From NCBI RefSeq assembly GCF_000745425.1, contig NZ_JQJH01000002.1, positions 359,803 through 423,802 of the forward strand: a stretch of 64,000 nt of DNA. Reading direction: 5' to 3'. A program made the translations under genes and the position numbers. The number at the start of each line of letters is the position of its first letter. Position 1 is the stretch's first letter. The DNA comes from Beijerinckia mobilis (GTDB taxonomy: Bacteria; Pseudomonadota; Alphaproteobacteria; Rhizobiales; Beijerinckiaceae). The notes below the pieces were generated by a model that worked only from the letters and a program-made list of their open reading frames with translations, made no database searches and was not told the DNA's origin. Below, one piece after another: positions 8,178 through 16,998 of this stretch.

Positions 8178-8966
8178 ATGAACGGGAAACGGCAAATCGT
8201 TCTGATTACAGGCGCTTCCAGCGGAATTGGCGCCGAGCTCGCGCGTATCTTCGCACGCGAAGGTCATGACGTGGGTCTTGTCGCGCGGCGCGCCGAAAGG
8301 CTCGAGGCTTTGGCTGAGGAAATTACCCTGCGTGGCGGACGGCGTCCTCTGGTTTTTCCCTGCGATCTTGCGCAAGCCGATGCCGCCGAACGGCTTTCGG
8401 AGGCCTTGGTGGCGGCGGGCGCCGTTCCGGCCATCCTGGTCAACAATGCGGGTTTCGGACTGCTCGGTGCGGTGGATGAGCGCGAGACTGCCGATCAATT
8501 GGCGATGATCGATGTCAATATCCGGGCGCTTGTCGCGCTGACGGCGCATTTCCTGCCGCAGATCCGGTCTGTGCGCGGCAAGATCCTGAATGTGGCCTCC
8601 GTGGCCGCCTTTCTGCCCGGCGGTCCGCGTCTTGCCGTCTATTACGCCTCGAAAGCCTTCGTTCTCTCGTTCAGCCGTGCCTTGCGGGAAGAATTGCGCT
8701 CCGAAGGCATCAATGTAAGCGTCCTGTGCCCCGGCGTTACGCGGACGGAATTCCAGGAAGTCGCGGGGTTTGGAACAAGTCTTGCTTTAAACAGAATGCC
8801 GGAGGCGAGTGCCACAAAAGTGGCTGAGGCTGGTTATGCCGGTCTCATGGCGGGCCGCGGCGTCATTACCCCGGGCCTGCTGAACAAGCTGACAGAATGG
8901 TGCGTGCCTCTGATCCCGGATGGCCTTTTGCTGCGCGTGATCGGCAGCGTCCAAGGGAAACGGTGA
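8178..8966 (+). CDS. Short-chain dehydrogenase/reductase
   Basis: A 262-residue classical SDR. The cofactor motif TGASSGIG is at residues 11-18, an Arg pair after beta-2 (VARRAERL) suggests NADPH preference, NNAG appears near residue 89, and the catalytic Ser and YxxxK (YYASK) are in place near residues 138-160. The C-terminal region resembles the DltE/YqjQ-like SDR subgroup active on membrane-associated or acyl substrates, without a clear substrate. It may be co-transcribed with the TerB-like gene. Fold and cofactor secure, reaction unknown. Confidence 0.85.
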   Translation: MNGKRQIVLITGASSGIGAELARIFAREGHDVGLVARRAERLEALAEEITLRGGRRPLVFPCDLAQADAAERLSEALVAAGAVPAILVNNAGFGLLGAVDERETADQLAMIDVNIRALVALTAHFLPQIRSVRGKILNVASVAAFLPGGPRLAVYYASKAFVLSFSRALREELRSEGINVSVLCPGVTRTEFQEVAGFGTSLALNRMPEASATKVAEAGYAGLMAGRGVITPGLLNKLTEWCVPLIPDGLLLRVIGSVQGKR

Positions 8967-9205
8967 ATAAACCATCCCGCTGATCCTGCGCTGATCCTTC
9001 TGGGGGATCGTTCATTTTCCGGGTATGTCCAGAAACGAAAGAAAATGGTAAATTTTGTGTGTTGTCCTCTTTGTGAGGATACGGGCAGATGCTCGGCGTT
9101 CTATTCCGGACGGCACGAGGAGGTTCGAGCAGAACCGCAAGTTTCCTGTCGCACGGCATGTGATTCCCTCGACATTATTCCATTTTTCTAGTAAATTTGT
9201 GGATT

Positions 9206-9931
9206 ATGGAAGCGATCCAAGACGTCCCCAACAAAATTCTGGTTGTTCTTCACCAGGAACATTCGACGCCCGGCCGTATCGGCCGGCTTCTGGAAACGCA
9301 GGGCTATCAGCTTGACATGCGGCGTCCGCGTTTCGGCGATCCTCTGCCGTGTTCCATGGGTGATTATGCGGCCGCCATTATTTTCGGTGGCCCGATGAGC
9401 GCCAATGACGGCGAAGACTGGATCCGGCGCGAGATCGACTGGATCGGCGTGCCGCTCAAGGAGGAAAAACCCTTCCTCGGCATTTGCCTTGGCGCGCAGA
9501 TGCTTGCCCGCCATCTCGGCCAGACGGTCTCGCCGCATCCGCAGGGCAAGGTGGAGGCTGGTTATTACCGGATCCATCCGACGGAGCAGGGCCACAGGAT
9601 TTGCGCGCAGCGTTTCCCGGATATGGTTTATCAGTGGCACCGTGAGGGCTTCTGCCTGCCGCGGGGCGCGACCCTGCTCGCCAAGGGGCAGGATTTCGAG
9701 GCGCAGGCCTTTCGCTATGGAAAACACGCCTTTGGGCTGCAGTTCCATCCGGAAGTGACGATCGCGATCATGTGCCGCTGGCTTGCCCGCGCCAACCTCC
9801 GTCTGCGTCAGCCGAATGCCCAGCCGGCGCATCGCCATATCCAGAGCTGGTGCTGGCATGACCGGCGGATCGCCCGCTGGTCCGATGCCTTCGTCCGCAG
9901 CTTCGTCGGTGGCGGCACTCTCGCCGCTTAA
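9206..9931 (+). CDS. Class-I glutamine amidotransferase-like protein
   Basis: A 241-residue protein with the full class-I amidotransferase core: the nucleophile elbow GICLGAQ with the catalytic Cys near residue 92, and the His-Glu pair in LQFHPEVT near residue 178. It is a stand-alone GATase like YfeJ/GuaA-domain paralogs rather than a domain fused to a synthase. Such proteins remove glutamine or gamma-glutamyl groups from small molecules, often in polyamine or gamma-glutamyl metabolism; the substrate here is unknown. The C-terminal 60 residues (RQPNAQPAHRHIQSW onward) are basic and tryptophan-rich. The start at 9206 has a weak ribosome site; a TTG three codons earlier is an alternative. Confidence 0.8.
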   Translation: MEAIQDVPNKILVVLHQEHSTPGRIGRLLETQGYQLDMRRPRFGDPLPCSMGDYAAAIIFGGPMSANDGEDWIRREIDWIGVPLKEEKPFLGICLGAQMLARHLGQTVSPHPQGKVEAGYYRIHPTEQGHRICAQRFPDMVYQWHREGFCLPRGATLLAKGQDFEAQAFRYGKHAFGLQFHPEVTIAIMCRWLARANLRLRQPNAQPAHRHIQSWCWHDRRIARWSDAFVRSFVGGGTLAA

Positions 9932-9975
9932 AGGGCGTTAAAGCAATTGCTTCTGCTTCTCGCAGGAGACTCTTG

Positions 9976-9994
9976 AGGGCGGCTTTGCCGCCCT
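9976..9994 (+). terminator. Likely intrinsic terminator after the amidotransferase gene
   Basis: AGGGCGGC and GCCGCCCT form an 8-bp stem with a TTT loop, 45 bases after the stop codon. The following T run is short (TT-G-TT), so efficiency is uncertain. Confidence 0.5.
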
Positions 9995-10221
9995 TGTTGC
10001 ATCCTGCCATCGCGCAATTTCGCCGGCTCTCGTCAAATCCTGGATCTCGTCAAACCATTGCATGGTTCCGCTCGACAGATTATGCCTGCGACGCGGGCTA
10101 ATCCCGAGCCCATCTCTCGATGAGCATGAGGCCGGAAGATACGGCTCCCCGCTTGCGGCGTGGCGGGTCTATCCCGTGAGGGTGGGGCGGGTATTGGCCG
10201 GGGTCTGGAGAGAGGCTGAAG

Positions 10222-11223
10222 ATGACGCGCTGGCGGCGGATCGCGACTCTCGGTGGCGGAGCCTGGGGCACCGCGCTCGCCAATCTGGCCGCGCGGGCGG
10301 GCGCTGAAACTGTCGCTTTATGGACACGTGACCCGGCCCATGTCGCCGAAATGGTGGCGACAGGCGTCAATGCGCGGCATCTGCCTGGAATTCCGCTGCA
10401 TTCTTCCCTTCATGCAACCAATGACCTCGGCGTCGTCGCGAATGCGGATCTGATTATTGCGGCTGTCCCTGCACAGGCCCTGCGTGGCGTCCTCGAAGCC
10501 GCAGCGCCGAACCTGCCGGCCGGTACGCCGATCGTCCTTTGCTGCAAGGGGATTGAACACGAGACCGGTCTGTTCATGAGCGAAGTCGTCGCTGACGTTC
10601 TGGCCGATCAGCCGGTCGCCGTCCTTTCCGGGCCGAGTTTCGCGGTCGATGTGGCGCGCGGAAAACCGACGGCGGTGACGCTTGCCGCCTATGATCCCGC
10701 TCTTGCCGATGCTCTGGTCGAGGCGCTCGCCGCGCCCTGGTTCCGGCTCTATTCGTCCCATGATGTGCGCGGTGTCGAACTCGGCGGAGCGGCAAAGAAT
10801 GTGCTCGCCATAGCTAATGGCATTGCAGCGGGCCGTGATCTTGGCGCGAGCGCCGGGGCAGCCCTGATCGCGCGCGGTTTTGCCGAGCTTTGCCGTTTCG
10901 GCCGCGCTTTCGGGGTCGAAATGGGAACGCTCGCTGGTCTTTCCGGGCTCGGTGATCTGGTTCTCACCTGCGGCTCGGCGCAATCGCGCAATTATTCCTT
11001 CGGTTTCGCTTTGGGGCAGGGCGCTTCCATCGCGCAGGCGCGTTCGGCGATCGGTCTCGTCGAGGGCTATTTTACCTGCGGGATTCTGAACGATATTGCC
11101 CGCGCCAAAAACATCGACATGCCGATCGCGGCGGCGGTCGATGCCGTCCTCGGTGAACGGATGGATGTCGATGCGGCCATAGCGGCGCTGCTCGCGCGGC
11201 CGGCACGGCCGGAACTTGCTTGA
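10222..11223 (+). CDS. gpsA: NAD(P)-dependent glycerol-3-phosphate dehydrogenase
   Basis: A 333-residue enzyme that reduces dihydroxyacetone phosphate to sn-glycerol 3-phosphate for phospholipid synthesis. The N-terminal Rossmann motif GGGAWGTALA, the central SGPSFA motif, and the catalytic-domain GGAAKNVLAIANGI with its active-site Lys are all present; SGLGDLVLTC is the second conserved block. In many Rhizobiales gpsA follows tsaD and precedes a YCII gene and an EVE gene; here only the EVE gene is kept next to it. Length and motifs are complete. Confidence 0.96.
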   Translation: MTRWRRIATLGGGAWGTALANLAARAGAETVALWTRDPAHVAEMVATGVNARHLPGIPLHSSLHATNDLGVVANADLIIAAVPAQALRGVLEAAAPNLPAGTPIVLCCKGIEHETGLFMSEVVADVLADQPVAVLSGPSFAVDVARGKPTAVTLAAYDPALADALVEALAAPWFRLYSSHDVRGVELGGAAKNVLAIANGIAAGRDLGASAGAALIARGFAELCRFGRAFGVEMGTLAGLSGLGDLVLTCGSAQSRNYSFGFALGQGASIAQARSAIGLVEGYFTCGILNDIARAKNIDMPIAAAVDAVLGERMDVDAAIAALLARPARPELA

Positions 11224-11267
11224 AGTCATACCGGAGGTCGTAAAGAACGGCTTTCGGTTCCTTTCTT

Positions 11268-11339
11268 GAATTTTCGCTTTTTTCAAAGCGATGGCGAAAA
11301 TTCTAGAACGGTCCAACGGTCATCTCTTATGACCGTTGG
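11268..11339. repeat. Two adjacent long inverted repeats between gpsA and the EVE gene
   Basis: First: GAATTTTCGC (11268-11277) pairs with GCGAAAATTC (11294-11303) around a nested CGCTTT/AAAGCG hairpin. Second: CCAACGGTCAT (11313-11323) pairs perfectly with ATGACCGTTGG (11329-11339) across CTCTT. Neither is followed by a T run; either could limit read-through or regulate the downstream gene. Confidence 0.6.
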
Positions 11340-11369
11340 TATAATCCCGTGTGAGGTTTGGGGGAGGAG

Positions 11370-11804
11370 ATGGCACATTGGCTGATCAAGAGCGAGCCGA
11401 ACAAATGGTCGTGGGACGATCAGATCGCAGCCGGGCGTGATGGCACGTTCTGGAACGGCGTGCGCAACCATCTCGCCAAAAAACATCTCATGGCCATGCA
11501 GGTCGGCGAAAAGGCATTTTTCTATCATTCGAATATCGGCAAGGCCGTCGTCGGCATCGTCGAGGTCATCAAGCCCTATTATCCCGATCCTTCGGATGAA
11601 AGCGGCAAATTTGGCATGGTCGACGTCCGCGCCTATCAACCGCTGACGAAGCCGGTTCCGCTCGATCAGATCAAAACCGATCCGCGCCTCGAGCAAATGG
11701 TTCTCGTCAATAATTCCCGCCTGTCCGTGCAGCCGGTCAGCGAGGATGAATGGAACGTGATCTGTGCTCTCGGTGACCCGGGCAAGGTTTATCCTTTCGC
11801 CTGA
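11370..11804 (+). CDS. EVE-domain protein
   Basis: A 144-residue single-domain protein beginning MAHWLIKSEP, with GGGGAGGAG directly before the ATG at 11370. The EVE hallmarks are visible: the N-terminal WLIKSEP.KWSWDDQ, the WNGVRN loop and the VGEKAFFYHSN strand followed by IVGIVEV. EVE domains are PUA-like folds that read modified bases in DNA or RNA, and stand-alone proteins like this one are conserved in alphaproteobacteria without a proven role. It follows gpsA, separated by two strong inverted repeats. Confidence 0.92.
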   Translation: MAHWLIKSEPNKWSWDDQIAAGRDGTFWNGVRNHLAKKHLMAMQVGEKAFFYHSNIGKAVVGIVEVIKPYYPDPSDESGKFGMVDVRAYQPLTKPVPLDQIKTDPRLEQMVLVNNSRLSVQPVSEDEWNVICALGDPGKVYPFA

Positions 11805-12010
11805 GACGCGCCAGTGCCATCTTTACCTGTCCGCTTTGGCTTTGATGCAAATGGGGCCACCGGTTGACGCCCATGCGGTGGAAGGGCAATGAAGGTCTGA
11901 AAGCAAGAGGCCTTGTCGTGATGGAAAGGCCACGATGGAACGCTGAAATGAAACGCGCCGGGCTCGAAAGCCGGCCCTGACGCGGATCGGGAGCGGATTG
12001 CAGGAAACCC

Positions 12011-12580
12011 ATGCCGAAGATCAACGGAAACCAGATTACGCCCGGAACGGTCATCGAACATGACGGGGGCCTCTGGGCCGCCGTCAAATCGACGACCGTC
12101 AAGCCCGGCAAGGGCGGCGCCTTCAACCAGGTCGAACTCAAAAATCTCATTGATGGGCGCAAGCTCAACGAGCGTTTCCGTGCCGATGCCACGGTCGAGG
12201 AAGTCGAGCTCGAACTGAAGGATTTCAGCTTTCTCTACGCGCAGGGCGATTCTCTGGTCTTCATGGATCTCGAAAGCTACGAACAGATCGAACTCGCCGC
12301 CGATTGGGTCGGGGAACGCGCCGCCTTCCTGCAGGACGGTATGAAAATCACCTTGCGCATGCACGAGGCGCGGCCGATCAGCATCAAACTGCCGGCCTAT
12401 GTCACTTTGGAAATCGCCGAAGCTGATCCGGTGGTGCGCGGCCAGACGGCGACATCGACCTACAAGCCGGCGATTCTTGAAAACGGTTTGCGTGTGCTCG
12501 TGCCGCCTTTCATTGAAAAGGGCGAGCGCATCGTCGTCGATACCAATGAAGTCACATACATGCGACGCGCCGATGATTAA
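12011..12580 (+). CDS. efp: Translation elongation factor P
   Basis: A 189-residue EF-P with three OB-like domains. Lys34 at the tip of domain I (PGKGGAF) is the residue that EpmA beta-lysylates in many proteobacteria. The protein relieves ribosome stalling at polyproline stretches. Genes for the modifying enzymes EpmA/EpmB are not in the neighbourhood. It probably has its own promoter in the 206-base gap after the EVE gene. Confidence 0.97.
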   Translation: MPKINGNQITPGTVIEHDGGLWAAVKSTTVKPGKGGAFNQVELKNLIDGRKLNERFRADATVEEVELELKDFSFLYAQGDSLVFMDLESYEQIELAADWVGERAAFLQDGMKITLRMHEARPISIKLPAYVTLEIAEADPVVRGQTATSTYKPAILENGLRVLVPPFIEKGERIVVDTNEVTYMRRADD

Positions 12581-12662
12581 ATCCGTCTGATCGCACTCTG
12601 CATTTTCATCGTGCGGCCGCGTCGTCGAAATGGGGCGAACCTGGGTACAGCGATCTTGAGCG

Positions 12663-13784
12663 ATGGAGAATCGGATGCAGGTAGCGCGAGGCGGGACACC
12701 TTTCTGGCTTGAGGCGTCGAGACCTCTCATCGAGCCCATGCTGCGCGCCATGAAGCTCGCCAATACGATGCTCGACGCGCTCTATTACGATGTCCAGGTC
12801 GTTGCCTGGGAATTGTTCTGGCGTGGCGCGATTGTCGTCGGTGGCCGTGAGGATCTCGTCTCGGCGAGCCTTGCGGAAATGACGCGGGCCTTCAGCACCC
12901 TCGATCTCGGTGCTTTGTCGAATCCCGAAGGCTCGATCATCGTCGTCGACGCCGGGCGGCCGCCCTATATCGTCCGGTTTGAGAAGGTTGCGGATTTTCT
13001 GAACTGGGCGGATGCGGCGGCAGTCCGCGCGGTCTCCATTACCGGGGCCGGCAGTTCGGCGTTTGGATCCGTCAGTTTCGCCTGGAATGTGTCGGTGGCG
13101 CTCGGGGAGCCGGTCGCGGCTATTGTGCCGGGCTATGGACTTGCCGATGTCGCTCATCAGATCTGCGAAACCTGTTTCGGCTATGGCAAACATACGGACT
13201 GGATCGGTTCCTTCGTCCAGTCCGTTCTTGCTCTGGTGGCGCCGCAATTTGCCGCGATCGGTCATAAAGCCCTGGCGCAATTGCCCGAGCGCGCCTGGGC
13301 GTTCCCCGGAGCCTTCCTGTTTCGCTATTCCGGTGACGCGCCGGAGGTCCTCCATCATATTCTTGAAAACGCCCGGGGGCGTGGCATCGCCTTTCTCTTC
13401 GGTCACAGCAAGGGGGCCTTGGCGGTCAGCCACGCGCTTGCCGATCTTGCGCCCGAAAAGATGGAGCCATTGCGGATCATCACCTTTGGTTGCCCCATCG
13501 CCGAGGATCGCAAGGCTGCGGGCTACCATCAGTTTCTCGGCGTTTTCGATGGATTGGGATGGCTGAATTCCTGGGGCCATCTGCCGGATATGGTGATCTT
13601 CAGTCACCACAGCACCAATACCGCCCTTCTCCTGAGCATGCCGGTGACTCTGCTGACGCGAATCGCCCTCGCTCAGGATCGACGGTTTGCCTCTCTTCCC
13701 ACACTTCCAGCGATTGCCGACAGGACTGTGCCAGCGACTTCTTCCCCGGTTTTGGTGCCGGGACCCTGGCCGCGAAAATCATAG
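12663..13784 (+). CDS. Alpha/beta-hydrolase, lipase class-3-like
   Basis: A 373-residue protein with no signal peptide. The serine-hydrolase nucleophile elbow is visible as GHSKG near residue 247, followed by a strand and the helix AVSHALADLAP, with a candidate Asp/His further on (GWLNSWGHLPDMV.FSHH). The layout resembles class-3 lipase-like proteins, but the family is not certain. An ATG four codons in (12675) has GGAG six bases upstream and may be the true start. The stop codon TAG at 13782-13784 is formed by the first bases of a gamma repeat, so the low-complexity Pro/Ser/Val tail may be repeat-created. Function unknown. Confidence 0.65.
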   Translation: MENRMQVARGGTPFWLEASRPLIEPMLRAMKLANTMLDALYYDVQVVAWELFWRGAIVVGGREDLVSASLAEMTRAFSTLDLGALSNPEGSIIVVDAGRPPYIVRFEKVADFLNWADAAAVRAVSITGAGSSAFGSVSFAWNVSVALGEPVAAIVPGYGLADVAHQICETCFGYGKHTDWIGSFVQSVLALVAPQFAAIGHKALAQLPERAWAFPGAFLFRYSGDAPEVLHHILENARGRGIAFLFGHSKGALAVSHALADLAPEKMEPLRIITFGCPIAEDRKAAGYHQFLGVFDGLGWLNSWGHLPDMVIFSHHSTNTALLLSMPVTLLTRIALAQDRRFASLPTLPAIADRTVPATSSPVLVPGPWPRKS

Positions 13785-13880
13785 AGCGTTTCGGATATAT
13801 CCAGAAACGCTCTCCTAAAAAATTGGAGCATTTTCAAGCCCTGGAATCGCAAAGCGATTCAATATTCTCGAAAAATGCTC
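13782..13880. repeat. Dispersed palindromic repeat, gamma plus beta modules
   Basis: Gamma at 13784-13812 (GAGCGTTTCGGAT with ATCCAGAAACGCTC) and beta at 13826-13880 (GAGCATTTTC to AAAAATGCTC with an inner GAATCGC/GCGATTC hairpin). The first base of gamma is the last base of the upstream stop codon. Confidence 0.85.
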
Positions 13881-14035
13881 CTGACCGCGAAACGGCGCGC
13901 GGGATTCCCCTTTCCGTTTTCATGCTCTATATGCGAGCGACATTTTTCCGAAAAGACAGACCAAAGCTTTTTCCTCATGGCCGCGCTGGCCCGCGCAGCC
14001 GTGAGGGGCAGGATTTGGCACGAAAGGTAGAGGCC

Positions 14036-14827
14036 ATGATCCGATCCGCCCTGATGAATGTCATGACCGCCGCGGCGACAAAGGCCGGACGCGGCCTCAA
14101 GCGCGATTTCGGCGAGGTCGAAAATCTGCAGGTCTCCGTCAAGGGACCGGGTGATTTCGTTTCGATGGCCGACAAGAAATCCGAAAAAACCCTGTACGAG
14201 GAACTGGCGCGGGCGCGCCCCGGCTATAGCTTCGTGATGGAGGAGAGCGGCATTCACGAGGGCAGCGACAAGACCCATACCTGGTATATCGATCCGCTCG
14301 ATGGCACCACCAACTTCCTGCACGGCCTGCCCATCTTCGCCATTTCGATCGGCCTTGCACGCGAGGGGCAGATCGTCGCTGGCCTCGTCTATAATCCGGT
14401 GACTGAAGATATGTTCGTCGCGGAAAAGGGCCAGGGCGCTTTCCTCAACAATCGTCGGTTGCGCGTCGCGCAGCGGCGGGAACTCGCCGATACGCTGATC
14501 GGCTGCGGCGTGCCGCATCTTGGCAAGGCCAAGGATCATCCGCGATTCAAGGCTGAACTGGGCCATGTCATGGCGCGGGTGGGCAATGTCCGGCGTCTGG
14601 GCGCGGCGGCGCTCGACCTCTGTTATGTCGCCTCCGGCAGCTATGATGGTTTCTGGGAACGTGGCCTGCAATCCTGGGACATGGCGGCCGGCATTCTCAT
14701 GATCCGCGAGGCGGGTGGTTTCGTCACTGACGCGGAAGGCGGAGGGGATATGCTGACCAAGGGCTCGATCTGCGCGGGTAACGAGGCGATCCACGGCCAA
14801 TTGCTGGCGCTGCTCCGCGCTGTTTGA
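14036..14827 (+). CDS. Inositol monophosphatase family protein
   Basis: A 263-residue lithium-sensitive-type phosphatase. The start at 14036 is preceded by AGGTAGAG and gives MIRSALMNVM, typical of the Rhizobiales family. Metal-binding motifs are intact: the EES near residue 70, DPLDGTTNF at about 86-94 and the C-terminal WDMAAG. It hydrolyses myo-inositol phosphates or related sugar phosphates; SuhB-type members also assist rRNA maturation through NusA. It stands alone, between two repeat elements. Confidence 0.92.
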   Translation: MIRSALMNVMTAAATKAGRGLKRDFGEVENLQVSVKGPGDFVSMADKKSEKTLYEELARARPGYSFVMEESGIHEGSDKTHTWYIDPLDGTTNFLHGLPIFAISIGLAREGQIVAGLVYNPVTEDMFVAEKGQGAFLNNRRLRVAQRRELADTLIGCGVPHLGKAKDHPRFKAELGHVMARVGNVRRLGAAALDLCYVASGSYDGFWERGLQSWDMAAGILMIREAGGFVTDAEGGGDMLTKGSICAGNEAIHGQLLALLRAV

Positions 14828-14868
14828 GGCCCGTTCTGACGAATTATATGCACCGGGGACTGATCTGA

Positions 14869-14979
14869 TACCAAGTCTCAATGAGCATGACTCATAGAGA
14901 CTTGGCCCTGCGATGCGGGGCGGCGGCTTTCCGCCAAGTCTCCTTGATCGCAACAGGTTGCGATCAAGGAGACTTGGTA
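14869..14979. repeat. Three-hairpin composite repeat, copy A
   Basis: Hairpin 1: CCAAGTCTCAATGAG (14871-14885) with CTCATAGAGACTTGG (14891-14905). GC core at 14906-14935, ending GGCGGCTTTCCGCC. Hairpin 2: 19-bp perfect stem 14936-14954 with 14957-14975. This copy is bounded by the inverted 11-mers TACCAAGTCTC and GAGACTTGGTA. Three related copies lie at 18524, 28963 and 59071. Confidence 0.8.
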
Positions 14980-15042
14980 TGGGACGTTGATGCCTAGCCT
15001 GGGGTGAAATTCGTCAAAACGTAAAATAGCGCCGATTGCCGC

Positions 15043-15071
15043 TTGCCTCGGCTCGGGCAACCCGATATAGG
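15043..15071 (+). promoter_or_regulatory. Candidate sigma-70 promoter of tRNA-Val
   Basis: TTGCCT at 15043-15048 and TATAGG at 15066-15071 with 17 bases between, about 60 bases upstream of the mature tRNA. Confidence 0.4.
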
Positions 15072-15129
15072 AACCCCACTAACGAGCAGCCTCCGCCGGA
15101 TCATTCCAGGTGCCGGTGTTGCAAAGCTC

Positions 15130-15204
15130 GGGCGCGTAGCTCAGCGGGAGAGCACTACCTTGACATGGTAGGGGTCACAGGTTCGATCCCTGTCGCGCCC
15201 ACCA
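15130..15204 (+). tRNA. tRNA-Val (anticodon GAC)
   Basis: 75 bases including an encoded CCA. Acceptor GGGCGCG pairs with CGCGCCC; D-arm AGCTCAGCGGGAGAGC; anticodon stem CTACC/GGTAG with loop TTGACAT, giving anticodon GAC (Val); T-arm ends GGTTCGATCCC. It reads valine codons GUC/GUU. It is a single gene, not part of an rRNA operon here. Confidence 0.97.
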
Positions 15205-15297
15205 TTATATGGTCCCCTCCGGAGCCTCCCCCAGAGAGGCCGCGATGGATCATTGATCCAATCCACGTCTTGCATCGGCATTGAAACATCTCCGATT

Positions 15298-15327
15298 GGA
15301 GCGTTTGGATCTCTCCGGAAACGCTCC
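15298..15327. repeat. Dispersed palindromic repeat, gamma module
   Basis: GGAGCGTTTGGAT pairs with CTCCGGAAACGCTCC. A solo gamma copy just after the acyltransferase stop, between it and tRNA-Val. Confidence 0.75.
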
Positions 15328-15346
15328 AGGCGGCCGGTTTGACGCC

Positions 15347-16390
15347 TCATTGGCCAGCCCTTTTAAATTTGCCTTTATCGAATGGTGCCTGCAAGGGCGT
15401 GGACCGAGGCCATTTCGCCAAGCCGAACAGTGGTAGCCATCCTTTCCTCTCCAGGAAAAGATGGATCGCATAGGGGAATGCGACGCCCGCAAAGCTGCAG
15501 AGAATGAAATAGACCGGTGCCGCGTGAATGAGGCGTGTTTTCATCAAGAGAATGCGCAATCCGGCGGCGGCCAGGATGTGGAGAACGAAAATCGTCATCG
15601 AAGTCACGCCGAGAGCGCCGAGAATATCCTGAACGGGACCCGTCATCATCATGGACATGCTGATGACGAGCGTGATCCCGGCGATCGTGGCGGGAAGGGC
15701 GATCGGGGCATCCGGCAGGTGATAGGCGATGAGGCTTGCCGAAATGGTGAGCGCGATGAAGGCCGGGCCTGACGCAAGGGTGAGAAAGGGCGCGAATCGT
15801 CCCTCGGGCGAGGATTGGTGCAATGGGTCGCACAAGGCGAAACCCGCCAGGAAGAAGGGCGCCGAATGCAGCAATTGGTGCGGAACGCCGCTATCCAGGG
15901 GCGGCACGATATAGCTGAGCGCCAGCATGATGAGCGCGGTGGCTATGACGAGAAATCGAGACCGGTAGACGATACAGACGAGGATCTGGCAGAGCATCAA
16001 AACATAAAGAAACCAGAATTGACCCATCGGCGCCCAGCCGATTTCCAGAAGGTCGCTCAGGTGGGTGCTTCCATTCGTTACCGAAGAGAGGGAAATGAGG
16101 ATCGCGCCCTGAATGATCGACCAGAGGAAATAGGGGTAGAGGATCGTCTGCAGCTTGTTTTGCAGAAAGGGTCTCACGCCGGTCTTCAAGCCATGCGGTG
16201 CGTTGATACCTGACAAAAAGAAAAACAATGGCATGTGAAAGATGTAGAGCGTGTAATCGAGATTGAGCCAATAGGTCTCAGTGGCGATTCCCGCGTTCAC
16301 GATCCCGCGTTCGACATGGCCCATGACGACAAGGAGGATACCGATGCCTCTTGCTGTATCCATCCATTTGATACGTTCGGCTTTGACCAT
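15347..16390 (-). CDS. Membrane acyltransferase (acyltransferase 3 family)
   Basis: A 347-residue integral membrane protein with about ten hydrophobic segments. The start at 16390 is chosen because GGGAGGA lies upstream and it gives MVKAERIKWMDTARGIGI, the family opening; the WMDTARGIGILLVVMGH block contains the conserved Arg and His of acyltransferase-3 enzymes. These proteins O-acetylate or succinylate extracellular polysaccharides, lipopolysaccharide or Nod-factor-like molecules (OafA, NodX, ExoZ). No polysaccharide genes are adjacent, so the acceptor is unknown. Confidence 0.85.
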   Translation of the reverse strand: MVKAERIKWMDTARGIGILLVVMGHVERGIVNAGIATETYWLNLDYTLYIFHMPLFFFLSGINAPHGLKTGVRPFLQNKLQTILYPYFLWSIIQGAILISLSSVTNGSTHLSDLLEIGWAPMGQFWFLYVLMLCQILVCIVYRSRFLVIATALIMLALSYIVPPLDSGVPHQLLHSAPFFLAGFALCDPLHQSSPEGRFAPFLTLASGPAFIALTISASLIAYHLPDAPIALPATIAGITLVISMSMMMTGPVQDILGALGVTSMTIFVLHILAAAGLRILLMKTRLIHAAPVYFILCSFAGVAFPYAIHLFLERKGWLPLFGLAKWPRSTPLQAPFDKGKFKRAGQ

Positions 16391-16998
16391 CGACTTCGAG
16401 ATCCTCCCGAGAATTTTATGCGGTTTCCTTGAGGGGCTGCCTCGTGGCGGCGAATCCTTGAAGCGTTGCGGATGGCGCAAGGCTGCTAAGCTCGTTATAT
16501 ACCACCATTCCCGTAGGAATAAGGCGTGCACGCTGGTAAATCATTGGAATAATTCGCAAGAATGGGACCCGGAGCTCATTCCTGTGGAATTCGGGTCTTG
16601 CTGATGGCGGCTTGCGGCGAATCCGGCGGGGCGTCGCGAAAAGAGGCTGCTTGGCAGGCGATTCTCGCGGTAATCAGCTTGGGAAGCGAACCGCAACGAG
16701 GATATTCCTGTTCTGAACCATCCGTTGCGGCTACAAAATCGAAGAGACCGGCGGAATAATGGTGATTCCGCGACTGGTGCTCTTGGGCATTTTCCGCCAA
16801 TGTTGAATCGCTTCGCGATTTTATTGTTTTGAAAATGCCTTGAATTTTAGAGCGGAGCGATTTCGGCCACCGAAACGTTCCAGCGGCATGGGATACGAAT
16901 CACACGGCCGCGCGGGCGGGCAGCTTTTGCGCAATGGCCGGATGGTCCGGGAATCTTGAAACGGTCACTCCATTCATAATTCGATCGATGAGGCGGGA
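16391..16998. other. Gene-free divergent region with a palindromic repeat
   Basis: 608 bases between the divergent acyltransferase and aminotransferase genes. Apart from the repeat at 16786-16882 no gene or RNA was recognised; it must contain both promoters. Confidence 0.5.
16786..16882. repeat. Dispersed palindromic repeat, beta plus decayed gamma
   Basis: Beta: GGCATTTTC (16786) to GAAAATGCC (16839) with inner TGAATCGCTTCGCGATTT. A degenerate gamma follows at 16848-16882 (TTAGAGCGG to CCGAAACGTTCC). Confidence 0.7.
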
